NCBI GenBank assembly: GCA_033439265.1 | Contig: JAVTVX010000004.1 | Span: forward strand, 14,025,701 to 14,089,700 | DNA from: Dillenia suffruticosa | Lineage: Eukaryota; Streptophyta; Magnoliopsida; Dilleniales; Dilleniaceae | Direction of reading: 5' to 3' | Length of the DNA stretch: 64,000 nucleotides | Shown: in pieces, positions 1-13,226 of the stretch | Layout of the letters: each line of letters starts with the position of its first letter | Position numbering within the stretch: position 1 is the stretch's first letter | The notes under the pieces: model-generated | What the model was told of the DNA's origin: nothing | Databases searched by the model: none | The model's input: the letters and a program-made list of their open reading frames with translations, nothing else | Translations under genes and position numbers: made by a program

Positions 1-727
1 TTTATTGCCAATGTTGTGATGGTTGCTACATTGTGAACAATTATCCATGTTGTCACGTTAATTTGCTCCAAATTAATGATGTGGGTTAATTTATTCTTTT
101 ATTTTACTTATTTTTTTCAGTTGCAAGCAAGTACTAGAAACTTTTTTAGTTGCATCTAATTTGTTTTCTTTTAATTAGAATGGTTGTGATGCAAATTATT
201 TACAAGATTTGATATGCTTATTTTGCCATTATGCCATGTTGTCATCATAGTGTGTTCTAAATTAATAATGTGTTTGCATGTTTATATTTAATTTCATTTT
301 ACTTTTGCAAGTAAATACTAATGCTTCTAACTATTTGTGGTTGTATTTAAATTTCTCTTTTGAGTGCCATGGTTACAATTGAAATTGTTTGCTAGGTTTG
401 AAATGATTATAATAGGGGTAGTAGAGTACTAATGTTTTGTTTAGGTATGGTTTTCTGTATCTTTTAATAGCCTTGTCTTTAGCTGCACCACGAGTTCTTT
501 TGTTAAATTTCTGTATGGTCATGGCCATATTAGGTTTCCTCTATATTATTTACCTGTATCCATGGTCCTTCACTTTGTGGATTATCCACCAAAAGAAGTT
601 CAAAAGATGAAGTAATTATAGCAAATTATTAGCTGGGGCTCCATTCTTTTTATTATTATTATTATTGTAAATGTTAATCATGGCTTAACTAACTCACCAC
701 CTAAGTATGCTTTTACTAAATTTACAG
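1..727. other. Intron or upstream DNA of the metal transporter gene, with a diverged tandem duplication
   Basis: I see no coding exon here. The stretch before the first visible transporter exon reads as AT-rich intron, with a pyrimidine-rich tract and an AG at 726-727. Positions about 45-225 and 235-405 are two diverged copies of a roughly 180-190 base unit. Both contain, in order, CCATGTTGTCA, AAATTAATxATGTG, TTTTGCAAG or TTGCAAGCAAGTA, and an end like TTxGATTTGAxATG. A short TTATTATTATT microsatellite lies near 645-665. Confidence 0.5.
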
Positions 728-3700
728 GATGGTGCAGCTGTCACTGGCCTTCTTATTGCTGGAGCATCATTGGTTGCTGTCAATACCACGGGGAATGCGA
801 TTTATGACCCCATTGGGTCAATTATAGTGGGCAATCTACTTGGAATGGTCAGTGACTTGCTTCTTGCTTTTTGTTTATACTTTAACAAGCATTTTACTAT
901 ATGTCACCGTGTCCTATCAACCTTTCAGTTGCCATCATGGGTATCAATTTAAGTACTTGTGTTGATATCTAGATTTTGTAGTCATCTTTGACTTTTTTAA
1001 TCAAACTGTTATGGCGTCTCATGCTGGCTTTTGAGGTAGTTCAGTTCGGGCAAAAATGAACAAAAAGCTCTGCCCAACTACAAGTTGATGATGATATTCT
1101 TTCTAGTTTCTTTGTCTGCGATACTCCTTGTCATGTATTTTGGTTCATCTTTAAGCCTGAATTTATGGCAGAATATAGGGTCCAGAAGTGGACAAGCTGA
1201 GAAAATCCTCATGGTGGAAAAGGTGTACTTGTCATGTTAGGATATTAAGGAGAACTTTTGAAAAAGATGTAGGACAACGACGGTAGATTACTTACAATTG
1301 AAGTAAGTGTTGTAGCAGAAGAAAGAATGTAAAAGACTTAAGATTTGTGGTTGACAATTGTACGCAAGAATTAGTTGTTCAAAGATTAGCGGGAATTTTA
1401 GGGAATTTTAATGAACAAGTACGAAGATAGAAAGGAAAAGATAACTAAGACTCACATGCTTTCGGTGCAGATAACTATGCAATAAGTTATTATTCAATTC
1501 ATTTCCACTGTTCATGTTTTACAGCAATGAGACAAGTGTTAAAAGTACCCTAATGGCATTCTTAAACCTTTTAAAAAATGCCTCAATCAATATAGAAACA
1601 TAAAAGGTTGCAAAATTCACGAAGGAGAAAGTTTCTAACTCTATAATTCTTAAGAAAAACATTGACTTAATATTGACTAAAATTTAATATATCGTAGGAA
1701 GTTTTGACTTAAACCAGACATCTAAAATAAATAGAATTTTCTAAAATAATGAAAATTGCAGTAACTTATTTTTTGACTACTAGGCTTACTAAACATCTAT
1801 AACACAACCAAGGACATTCTTATTGGACCAAAAAAACTTTGTTTTGGTGATGGAACAATTGCTCTTTACCTATGCTGCCAAAGATTGGACTTTTGGGGCC
1901 AAGGTATGGATGTGTCATCATTTCTCCCTCTCTTAAGAAAAAAAAACAAGACTCCAAGTTTGGAGTAGAGCCAAGAATGCTATTGTTAGGAGAATCAATG
2001 GTTGTATAAGGAAAGACCTAGCCGTCATCTTCAACTTTGCCATTAAAAGATCATTTGTTGGAACAAACTTGAACTATCTTGGACCCAATAGAGAGGTATT
2101 TTTGTAGGTATGGTGCTTTACTCTTCAATAATATAACCATAGATGTTCTAATAAGAAAGATATGACAAACTTCGGTAGGAGGACGTTACATTTTATGGTG
2201 TCAACCAAATCTCCAATAGAATAGTATTGAACATCTCTCCCAACTTTTCATATTTGTATTATTAACCTGAGCAACCATGTTTGGATTTGGAAGTAACTTC
2301 AACTCAATTTTTTCACAGCATCTTTGAAAATCACATTAGTGCAACTTCCTCGAGTAATTACCATTGTTACACATCCAATCTTCTTTCTCATCAACTTGCT
2401 GTGTTGAAAGCAGGGGTCTTGGCATTAAGCATAGCTGCTCCTCATTGCTCGGTTTCATCTAAACCTCCTTGCTCGGCTTCATTCATTACTTCCTGTGTGT
2501 ACATTCTACTTTGCTTCCTATCCACCACATCGATAAGCATGATTAGCCCATTAGGACATTGACTATATAAGTGACCAAAATCTTTGCAAGAATAACATTG
2601 ATGAATTTCTTTCTACTTTGAATTAGAATGCCTGCTACTTTGTGCATTAATGGAGGCAAAAGTGTTAGAAGGTTTAGCAACAAAAAATCCAGTACCTTCA
2701 ACTTCTTTACCTGTAAATTTGGCTTCAATTTATTTTCTTTTTTGCATGTTAATTTGAGAGGTTTTCCTAGAAAAGTTTTGTTGCTTATCCTCCTCAACTT
2801 GATATGTTATTTCAGGCACATCTCCCAATTGCAGTTCCCTTGAGCTTAGCCTCAGCAAAATATATTTTACAAATTTCACTCATGCTATAACAATGAAGAT
2901 AATGCTTCAAACTATATATCCAATTTTGGAAAATTTTGTGTTACAATTGCCATAAAAATCTTTAACTTCTAAGTTCATACCTTTATTGAAAAATTCACAC
3001 TTCTGTCTTTCCAATGTGAGCACTGGATCAGCCATTCTCCATGCAAATTTCCTTTTCCATTCATTGGGGGGGGGGGTTTGTTGACCGAAATTGTTGGAGA
3101 TATGGAAATATGGCTAGTTTGGGATGCAATTGCTTGTATAAGGAGGTTGAGGCTCCAACGTCTTGCATGGGAGCTGTCCCAACAATATTTTGACCTTGTT
3201 CATCACTTGAGATCTCCTTTAGGCATTGTTTTTCTCCTCCAAAATAGACTCTATGCTTGAGATTTTAGTCCTCAACATGGAGATGTCTTGTTTGCTGATA
3301 TTGATCTTTGTATAAGAACTCAAATTAGGTTGAAAGCTTAGCATTCATAACTATGGTGACAAAAGAAAAAAATATTAGGATCTTTAGCTCTAATACCAAA
3401 TTGATGGCAGACAAGGACAACCAGGGTAGATTGCCTACAATTGGAAGAATGGTTTGTAAATGCTGAGAAAGTGTTGTAGCGGAAGAAACCATCAGAAAAA
3501 CTTAGAATCTGTTGTTAAAAAATGTAGAGAGGAATTAGTTGTTCAAAGGTTTGTGGAAGCTTTGATTTACAATTGCACATAGAACAAAATGTATATGATA
3601 GTAAGAAGGAGAGAACCTAGGCATGCATGTCTTCAACGCAAATAACTAGACATTAAACTTATCAATTCATCACACTATTCACATCTTACATCAATGAGAC

Positions 3701-5751
3701 ATATTAGTAAATGCTGGAATTCCTACCAACTTATTCAGTTGGGTTAGGAACTTCCTGACAAGTGTATTTGGACTTCAATTAATTTCCACGAGATGGGATG
3801 GGAAAAACTCAGTGATTAGATTCTAATTTTGTAAAATGCAGGAAAGGGGTAAGTATGTGTGTGGTTGCAAGAAAAGACATACTTTTGTTCTGTATAGCTA
3901 CTTCTACCATATTTGGAGTGAAAGGAATGAATGGTCTCTCATGTTATAGGAAAACCTTTGCATGATTTTCTTTTCATTATCTATGTTAATATTCTTCGCA
4001 ATTGTTTGTAACAATGTTGAAACTTAAGTTTTTGTCTCATTTCTTTGATACTTCTGCATAAATTGTAGTTTTATTTATAACTAGTTGTGGTTCCATTGTT
4101 GCGAACCAGCATACAAAAACCAATTGCGACAAATAATACACCCTGAATTCTTATCTCTTTAAATTTCATATTAGTTCATCAAATGCTAAAATTTTCTTTT
4201 TCTCTCAAAAGTTTAACTTATAGACAATCTAAGCAAATTATCAACTTGAGGAAATTGCATTTGTGCGCTTACTTTTTATCTTTATTGACGATTTTATTAT
4301 TTTTACAATAATCATCATTTGCAAATTTGTTTTTCTGTATTTATTATTCTCAAAATTATTGCTAATATAGGGAGCCACTATTCACTTTTAGTCTTATTAT
4401 ATAAAAATCAAGTCATTAAGTTAAAATTATATGAATCATGTTCTATATATATATATATTATATATACATATAAAGAGCCTGTAAGACATAATTTTTATCC
4501 CACTTTAAGACTCATCACTTTAAAATTTATATGTTGCAATTCATCTTAATAGATGGGAGTGAGAAAGATAATAAATAATTTGAATTTTTGATATAGAATA
4601 ATTTATTTATTATGCTCTTGATAAAACTATTAATAGATGGATGGAAGGGACAGGTCAATTGTAAAGGAGTGGATATATTAAATGTGACAATTTACCAGCG
4701 AACCATTTTGATGAGTGGTAAGTAACAAAGACTACAACCATTAGGTCATGGGTTTGATTTCTCCCTCCTCTTGTTATAAGCCAGAAAAAGGTGATAATTT
4801 GTAAAATTATTTTCTCTTCCATTAAAAATTCTTACAATATAATAAAATGAGGGCCACATGGTAGCATTTCATGTGAAGGACCCTACTTCTATCATTTAGT
4901 ATAGATTTAAATACTTACAGCAAATGATATTATAAAAATGTTATTCTCCATTGCATCTCAAAATGTTTTGCTAGGTGTATCTAGCAGTTTAAAACAACAT
5001 ATAAATGTTCTGTGGGGGCATATCTGATATCTGTTGCATGTTTCTATTAAATTCATAAAACAGACACCAGTCCTTTCAAGTATCTGTCTCACGGTATGAC
5101 TGTTGGGCCATGTTAGCCATCCGCTTTAGTGTTTATATTTGCTTGCCAGATAATTTGGTTTACCACATTTTGGAGACATTAAAATCAATGTTTTAAAAAT
5201 GTGCTTGGGCACTTGCCTCCGATGACCAGGGCCATCAGGCATGGAACACTTACCTACCTTGGGCAGGTGAGGCATTGTAAAAGAGGCACTTGTCTCTTTG
5301 CTGAAGCGCTAGAGGTGCTAAGGCACCGAGGCGAGTGCCTCTTTCATTCCGGTCTTTATTTTATTTAATTTTTTAATAAACAGTCCATTAAAAAAGTCAA
5401 GGACCATTGAACAGCCCATCAAAAAGTAATAATAAAATAGTTATTAGATTATATAATCCTTAAGCCCTCTGGCCACCTCCAATAGAAAAATCCTAGTGCC
5501 CTCCAGCTGGCTGCCTCCTCCACTGATGATGATTAGGGCCTTAGATCCTAATAATTTCAGGATTTATATCTAAGTTTAATTGTAAGGAAAGAAGTAGGCA
5601 TTAGGAAGTATGAATTAACTTGATAGTGTTTTTTCTTTCTCATTTATGGAATGCATGACATATTTACATTATTCTTTTATAATGTTGGGGGCATAGAAAC
5701 TCTTAACTTTTAGATTTGTTTTAATTATGTTTTTAGTGAATTTTTCAGTTC

Positions 5752-5786
<35 letters not shown>

Positions 5787-7743
5787 CCACCTGAGTCTTA
5801 ATTCCGAATTTTGGAATCGGCCGTTTGAGAAATAAAGATAGGATAGAAGAAAAAAAATATAAAATTAAAATTTGAAAGCAAAAATAGAGAAAATAATACT
5901 AAAAAAATAAAAATAAAAATAATGAAAAAAGAGAAAAAAATAAACTATCTATACAAACTTAAAATAATAAAAGAGATGATTTAACTGTTTTGGATTCTCC
6001 TATGGCACACATTTCTATTTAAAGTTATCTTTTCAACTAAACTCTTGACACTCATATATTTATGGATAATTTATATCCAGATTTTAACAGTTTAGTTTGA
6101 CGTTTTACTAAGTTTTCTATATTTAAGATCTCGCTCGTCTTAACTTATATGTTTTTGGATTTTCGTTACATATATACAAATCATCTTAAATGATGTTTTC
6201 GCATTTTACTCACAATTGAATTTACTTCCAACTTATTAGGTATTTCTTCATTTCTAATCCAATCTTTTCTAGTTTTGCTACATATCTATCTGATCATTCT
6301 CATTTTAGGTACAACCATTTTATGCTCTTGTTGTTATTTAATGGCTCAATACTTGGTGTCATACAATAATATAGGGTTTATTGTAGTTTTATAAAACTTT
6401 CCTTTCAACTGCAATGGTATCATATGATTGCAAAGAATTCCAAATGTATTTTTCCATTTCATCGAATTTGTTCGGATCCGATGATTCAATCCCACCTGTA
6501 TTGTCATTGTTTTGAATGATGTATTTAATATATTTAAAACGTTCACTTTTTGTTACATCGTGTTCTTGTAATTTAATCATTTTTTTATCATTCTGATAAC
6601 TGTTACTAAACGTATATCTCATATATTCAGTTTTTAATCGACTCAACCAAAATTTTCTAAATCCTAGTGCGTCCCCCTGTAACACCAATTTAGCATTAAT
6701 ATCATTTTTAGTTTCATTGACCAACACTATATCATTTGCAAAAAGTATACACTATATTATTTCATTTTGGATATTTTTGATGATTTCATCTATCATTATT
6801 GCAAAAAGGAGGGATTTAATGCCAAATTTTGGTGAAATCCAATGTTAATCGGGAAACTATCACTTAAATTCTCACAGATTCTTATATGGGTAACAACTCT
6901 TTTATACATATCTTTGATGAGATTAATGTATTTTAAGGAGGTTCTCTTTTTCATCAACGTTCACCACAATGTCTCTAAGAATCTTATCACATGCTTTTTC
7001 TAGATCAATGAATACTATATCTAAGTCTTTTTTTGTGTTCTAAACGTCTCTATCAAATGTCATAGTAAGTGAATAGCTTCGGTGGTGAATTTTCCTAACA
7101 TGAATTCAAATTGATTCTAAGATACATTTATCTCCAATTTCAATTTATACTCTATCAGTTTTTTCCACAACTTAATAGTATGACTCATAAATTTAATTCC
7201 CCTATAACTGAAACAAGTTTGTATGTCTCCTTTATTCTTATATAGTGGTACAAGTGTGCACTCTCTCTATGCTTGTGGCATTTTCTTGGTTTGTTAGGCT
7301 TTGTTAAAAACATCCATTAACATTCCTATCTCCACTTTACCCAAACATTTCCACACCTCAATAGGGATGCCATTGGGTCTTATGGTTTTATTATTTTTCA
7401 TTTTCTTTAAGGTATCCTTTAATTTATGAGGATGAATTTTGCGTTTAAAATTCCTATTGATCTCTTTTATAGGTATCGCGATATCCCCGATATCTCTTGT
7501 TCCCTCAATGCTAAAGAGATTATCAAAACAATCTGTCCAACAGATTCTTATATCCTTATTTCTTATAAGGACACTATTGATCTCACTCTTAATACACCTA
7601 ACACAATTTAGATCTTTTCCCTTCCTCCCCCTTAGTTTGGCAATTCTATAAATCTCTTTTTCTCCATTCTTAAGTTCTAGTCTCTTATAATTTCTTATAC
7701 ACCTTACCCTTTGATTCGAGAATAATCTTCTTCACCTCTTCTT

Positions 7744-7778
<35 letters not shown>

Positions 7779-10700
7779 GTAATCTTGTATATTTCAAATA
7801 CATTGCTATCTTTTTTATTTTTAAGATTCCTATCACACTCTCGTTTGGCTCATATAGTAGTTTGGATTTCCTCATTCCACCATTAACTCTGTCTATTGGA
7901 GCCCGACTTCTAAATACGTCAAGAATCTTCTTACCAATATTTTTAATATTATTAGACATTTCTACTCACATGGTTTCTGAATCATCATTAGCGGACCAGA
8001 TTGCTATTTGAATTAATAAGTTTTTGAAAGTCGTCACTCTTTCTTCTTTTAGATTTCACCACTTAATTTTTGACTCCACGAATTGGTGATACTTCTTTTG
8101 CCTTTTAGGTACGCACACATATAAAACCAAAAGCTTATGTTGAGTTATTATATTCTCTCCTGATATAATCTTACAATCCCTACATGTCATTCTATCATCT
8201 GTTCTGGTGAGGAAGAAATCTATTTGGTTGGCATTCGACCCACTTCTATATGTAACTATATGCAATCCTCTTTTGAAGAAGAAAATGAGTGTCAAATTTA
8301 ATATTGTGACAAATTCTAAAATAGTACCCCCACCTTATTCATACTACGAAAGCCGAAGATTCCATGTACGGTTTCAAATCCATCATTATTCTTACCTACA
8401 TGTTTATTTAGATTTTCTCTGGTAAATAACTTCTCTCCATTAGGTATGATTGTATAAATTCATTTAAATCTTTCCAAAACCATTTGCATATACACCTATT
8501 TGAGGTGTATAAACACTGCCTATGTTAATTATGTCTTCTTTATTAACTAACTTGATAAACAAAATTCTATCTCCCTTCTTATCTTCACTACATTTTCTTG
8601 TAAATCCTCATGGACAATTATTTCTATCCCATTTCTAGTTTTATCTCTACTTGTATACCAAAACTTATAGCCATAAGAGTCTACTACTCTAACATTCTCT
8701 CTCATCCACTTAATTTCTTGGAGACACATAATATTTTCTGTCTAGTCATTATTTTTCCTATGTCTCATAATTTACGGGTTAAGAATCCTATGCTCCAAGT
8801 GGTTAGATGAATCCTATTGTCATGGACTAACTTCTTTACTCCCATCCGTCCGCATAAATGTAGGTTATTTGACACCACATCCAGGTGGTGATGTGGTGCG
8901 TCGCTTCTGGGCGATGCCCAAGAGGCCTTTGCCTAACTTGTCACTACATCCGGGATTTGATATTGCGCGTCACTGAGAAGAGGACGCCCTAACGAATTTC
9001 CTATATTTGTTTCTCATTTTGGTTTTGACAAGAGATTTTACACTGACTATCAATCTACCGTAACCCTACTTTTTTACTCGGGTTTGGGACCGGCCATAGC
9101 GGAGTTTGAATTAATTATAAGTTCTAAAGAGTGCCTTACTTTGCTTGGGCGAGCGCCTAGTGCCTTGGGTGATGAAGGCCCTTATGGCCTTACTAGTGCA
9201 TTGTGCCTTTTAAAACAATGATCAAAATACAAAATGTTTCAGCCTTTATGTAAGTAGTTGATATGTTTTCTCTAATCACTACAAAACGGTTGTCTGTGGT
9301 ATGTCTGATTCGCGATTGTTTTAGTACTTGAAAGCTCTTTGATTATTCACATTGTGGACTGTAATATATATACATACATACCCATATATATGTATGTAGG
9401 CTATAGCCCTTCAACCAGTTCTAAGAATTGAAAATTTTATATATTTGTAATTTGTACCGTCCTCATAATTGGACTGATTGTTGCAGGTGGCTATATTTCT
9501 CATTCAAAGGAATCGCCATGCTCTGATTGGCAGAGCCATTGATGATCATGAAATGGAAAAGGTTCTTCATCTCTTAAAGAATGATCCGGTACCAGAAACT
9601 GCCTTGCTACAATACGCTATTTGTGCTCATAGTTTCCATGTTTGACAATAAGTTGTTTTGTAGGTTGTAGATGCTCTCTATGATTGCAAAAGCGAAGTGA
9701 TTGGACCTGGATTCTTTAGATTTAAGGCAGAAATAGGTTAGTGTCTTGCACCACAAACTCCTTTATTTCAAGAAATTGGATTTCAAGTGCTGCAGATTAT
9801 TCAATAACAGTACATGCAAATGGACTGATTTGATTGGTTACATTTTCTTTTTTTTTTTGGGGGGGGGGGTTAAAAAGGAGGGCATTGCCCTAAGGGAGGT
9901 GGATAGGAGCTCGAACTCAAGACATCATGTCAAGAGAGGAGCCCTTGATGCCGCTGGTCCCAACAGTCCTCAGTTGATTTGATTTGTTACATTCCACATA
10001 GATATGGATGTCATTGATTAAAGATGTTGATTGGAAAGCATAACACATTCTCTTTGATTTTTTAAGTGTTACTCTGAGAAAGCTGTCTCATCTGCTGTAC
10101 TTGTAATCTATCCTGCATGTACACTTCAATTTATCCAGCTGCATCCAAGTTCACTGGAAAAGGCAAGCGTTCAGTTGTCAGTGTCAGGTACTGATTTTAG
10201 AGAAAATTTTGTCTAAATGAGGTTGCCCCCCACCCCCCCAAGGAATGGATGTTGAAATGATATGTTGTGGGGCCTGGGGTGGTATACTGCATGGGTGGAC
10301 TTGCTGAGGGTGACCAAATCGAAAATCTTGAGGATGTAAGTGAAAATTATATCAAGTACTGTGGACTTGCTGAAATTCGTCTCTTGCCACCCATATCCAA
10401 CATACACCCAACACTTGTACCAGGGTCCATGAGATGTAGTTTCTATCTCCTCTCTTTCCCCCGGCCTTCAAAAATATCCTATTTGTTTCAGAATCTTCCT
10501 GGATCTCTTGATTTTAGGATCAGGTGTCTGACACTTATCTGGATCTTGTCAGCATTTTTTTTTTTGAAAATTTCAAGAACTGTCATAAGAAAACAAATTA
10601 TGTTATCAGCATTTAATCAGTTCAACATTTCCCAAATACATACATACACAACAAAACTATAACTTTCGAATGACAATTCTCCAAAAAAGAGAGAGACAAT

Positions 10701-11733
10701 AGAGTGAGAATCAACCAGATACCCTTTCCTTAAATCAATCAACACTCTGCATAATATCCTTGGAAGTGAACTCAGTACCCTGGCCCTTGTCAGCTGCAGT
10801 ATGACCATTGGCTTTGCGATGGAGGAGTGATTTGCAATCGTTGTTGAGTCAGAGATTGGTGATTACAACCTCGGAGCGGTTGCTTCCAACATTGACGGTG
10901 GAGCCATTGAACTTCTCGTGAGTGATGTGCTCAACATGGATGACCCATTTGCGATGGTATACTTGAACCACCTGACCTTCATGTCCCTTGTAGGTTCCTC
11001 TCATGACCTGAACCTTGTCCTTGCGGATAGGCTTGCTCTTTCCATATCACTTGTGGGTTGTTCTTCATTGTTGCTGTCTCTCTTTCCCTGAGACAGCACA
11101 GGGAATAAAGTATCAGCTTACTCTTCTTGATATTTAAATATTTCCTTGTCAAATCACAAAGGATCAGTATATCCAATGACTGGATCTAATTCTAGATTCT
11201 GACCAACACCATTGAAGCACCATAGAAAACCTCCTCATCTAGTTTCCTTACTTTTCTATCTTTTTTTTTTTTTTAATTTTTTCCTCCCTAAAACAGATGG
11301 GAGATGCGACCTTAATTCTCATCTGTTCTTTGTCTTCAAATAGCTCTCAACAGCGACATTAGGATCTGCTGGACAGACCATATATACACGTTCACCCATC
11401 TGCAATTGCCAATTTTTTTCCAAGCCGTTCTTGCACATGAAGCAGGTAAGTCCTGGTCAAGTTAGCTTCACTAGTCTCTCTCTCTCTCTCTCTCTCTGTG
11501 ACTGCACAAAGAATAAAGTTTCAGCTTGCTCTTTCCTTCCACATATTTAAATATTTCCTTGTCAAATCACGAAGGATCAGTTAATCAAAAAACTGGATCT
11601 AATTCTGGACTCTGGTCCACAACACTGAAGCAGCATATAAACTCCTCATCTCGTTTCCTTCTTCTTCCTTTTTTTTTTTTTAATTATGAGAGCCCTTCTC
11701 ACACATGAATTGCCAAGTCAAGTTAGCTTCAGT

Positions 11734-11782
<49 letters not shown>

Positions 11783-13190
11783 GTCTCTTTTGTGCTGCCC
11801 ACATCTTCAAAGTGTGTCCATGACTGTAGTCCATGGGAAGTTGCAATAATGGGCTCAAATTCTGTAGTCTTTCAACAAGGAGTACTCATATGATGCATGT
11901 AAGGAGCTCCTTGCTACATTGTTTAGCATGCGTAATAACCGTGAGTTCTAGCAATAACATTTAACTTATCTCAATCTTGAGAGTTGTGACTTTTGGAAGG
12001 ACGGAGTTGTAGTGACCATTTCAGTGACTTGTAACTTGTCTAAGAAGCTGCAGTTCCTCCTTGGCAAAAAGAGTTGGTCAAGGATGGAAGCAGAGATGAA
12101 GCACCATGGTAGGGTGGGTTTAGAGTGTGAATAAGTAGGCAAGATGGTGAAATAGTTTTATTTTTATTTTTATTTATAGCAAGAGCTATGGTTGCCAATA
12201 TAATAGAGATGCCTAAAATTTACAAGAATCTAGTTCCCATCTATATCTCCCTTGGTTTTGTCAAAGAAATAACATGCAGCAAAGTGCTTTTTAAATTTGC
12301 TTTCATTTAGTATGAAATTTGTTAGAAAAGATGGATTATCCCTCTGGATGAATATTTTTCTTTGCAGTTTCATTTGTTGGTTTTATTAGTTTTGTAATAA
12401 TAAAAGATGGCTTTTGCGGGATGAAAATGTAGTAGTTAATCTTTCATAATGATACAGGAATTATTTTTTTGATACATTGCTCTTTTATGAAATGCATCCC
12501 CTTAAGGTCTTGATACATCATTGATCTTTTCCTTGAATAATTTCGGTTTTTGTTTTTGTTTTTTATTTTTTTGTTTTTTTGTGCGTGTGTTTTTTATGAA
12601 AAGCCAGGCTATTAGACTAAGCAATAGGTTTTACAGTTGAACTTCCGATGTGAATTTATGACGTATTTATATGTAGTATAGTTATATTGAACTTGGGCAG
12701 ACTCAAAAGAAAAAAAAGGGGCCTGTTGCATTGAGAATTACTAGACATGTAGTTCTTAGGGATGCCATGATATTTATGTAGCGGTAGATTTTTGTGGGTT
12801 TTATTTTTGATAGGTTGAAATTGCATGTTCATTAGCTGAGTCTTATGGTTGAAAATTTGGTGTCAGATTTCAATGGTGTGCAGGTGATTCAAAATTATCT
12901 GAAGAGGACTGGGCGTGAAGAGTGGGCCAGACAGGTCTTTTTCAACTTCTCCCCCTCTTTATCTCTTTAATATTTTGATCGTGTTTTTAGTAAGTGTATG
13001 GTCCCATTTGCAGAAACTGCAAAAGTTTTGTGAAATATACATTTCAGAGGCTATTTACTTGATACTTATGCCTGTATCACCATGTTATACAAGTTCATAA
13101 ACTTGTCAAATCGGGCAATTTGTTTCATAAGTATGGCTAACAACCAAATATCTAGGCTGACTAGTAGAACATTTAGAGATATCATTTGTA

Positions 13191-13226
<36 letters not shown>

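Noticed and set aside
5751-5786. (CAA)12 considered as an independent microsatellite
   Set aside because: It is the 3' tail of the antisense LINE, as the adjoining CACCTGAGTCTTAATTCC terminus shows.
10141-10190. Exon-like segment (AG before CTGCATCCAAGTTC, GT after GTGTCAG) in the transporter intron
   Set aside because: It is 49 bases and would break the frame between exons 9664-9736 and 12867-12934, which join directly as G plus AT (Asp) and match the family.
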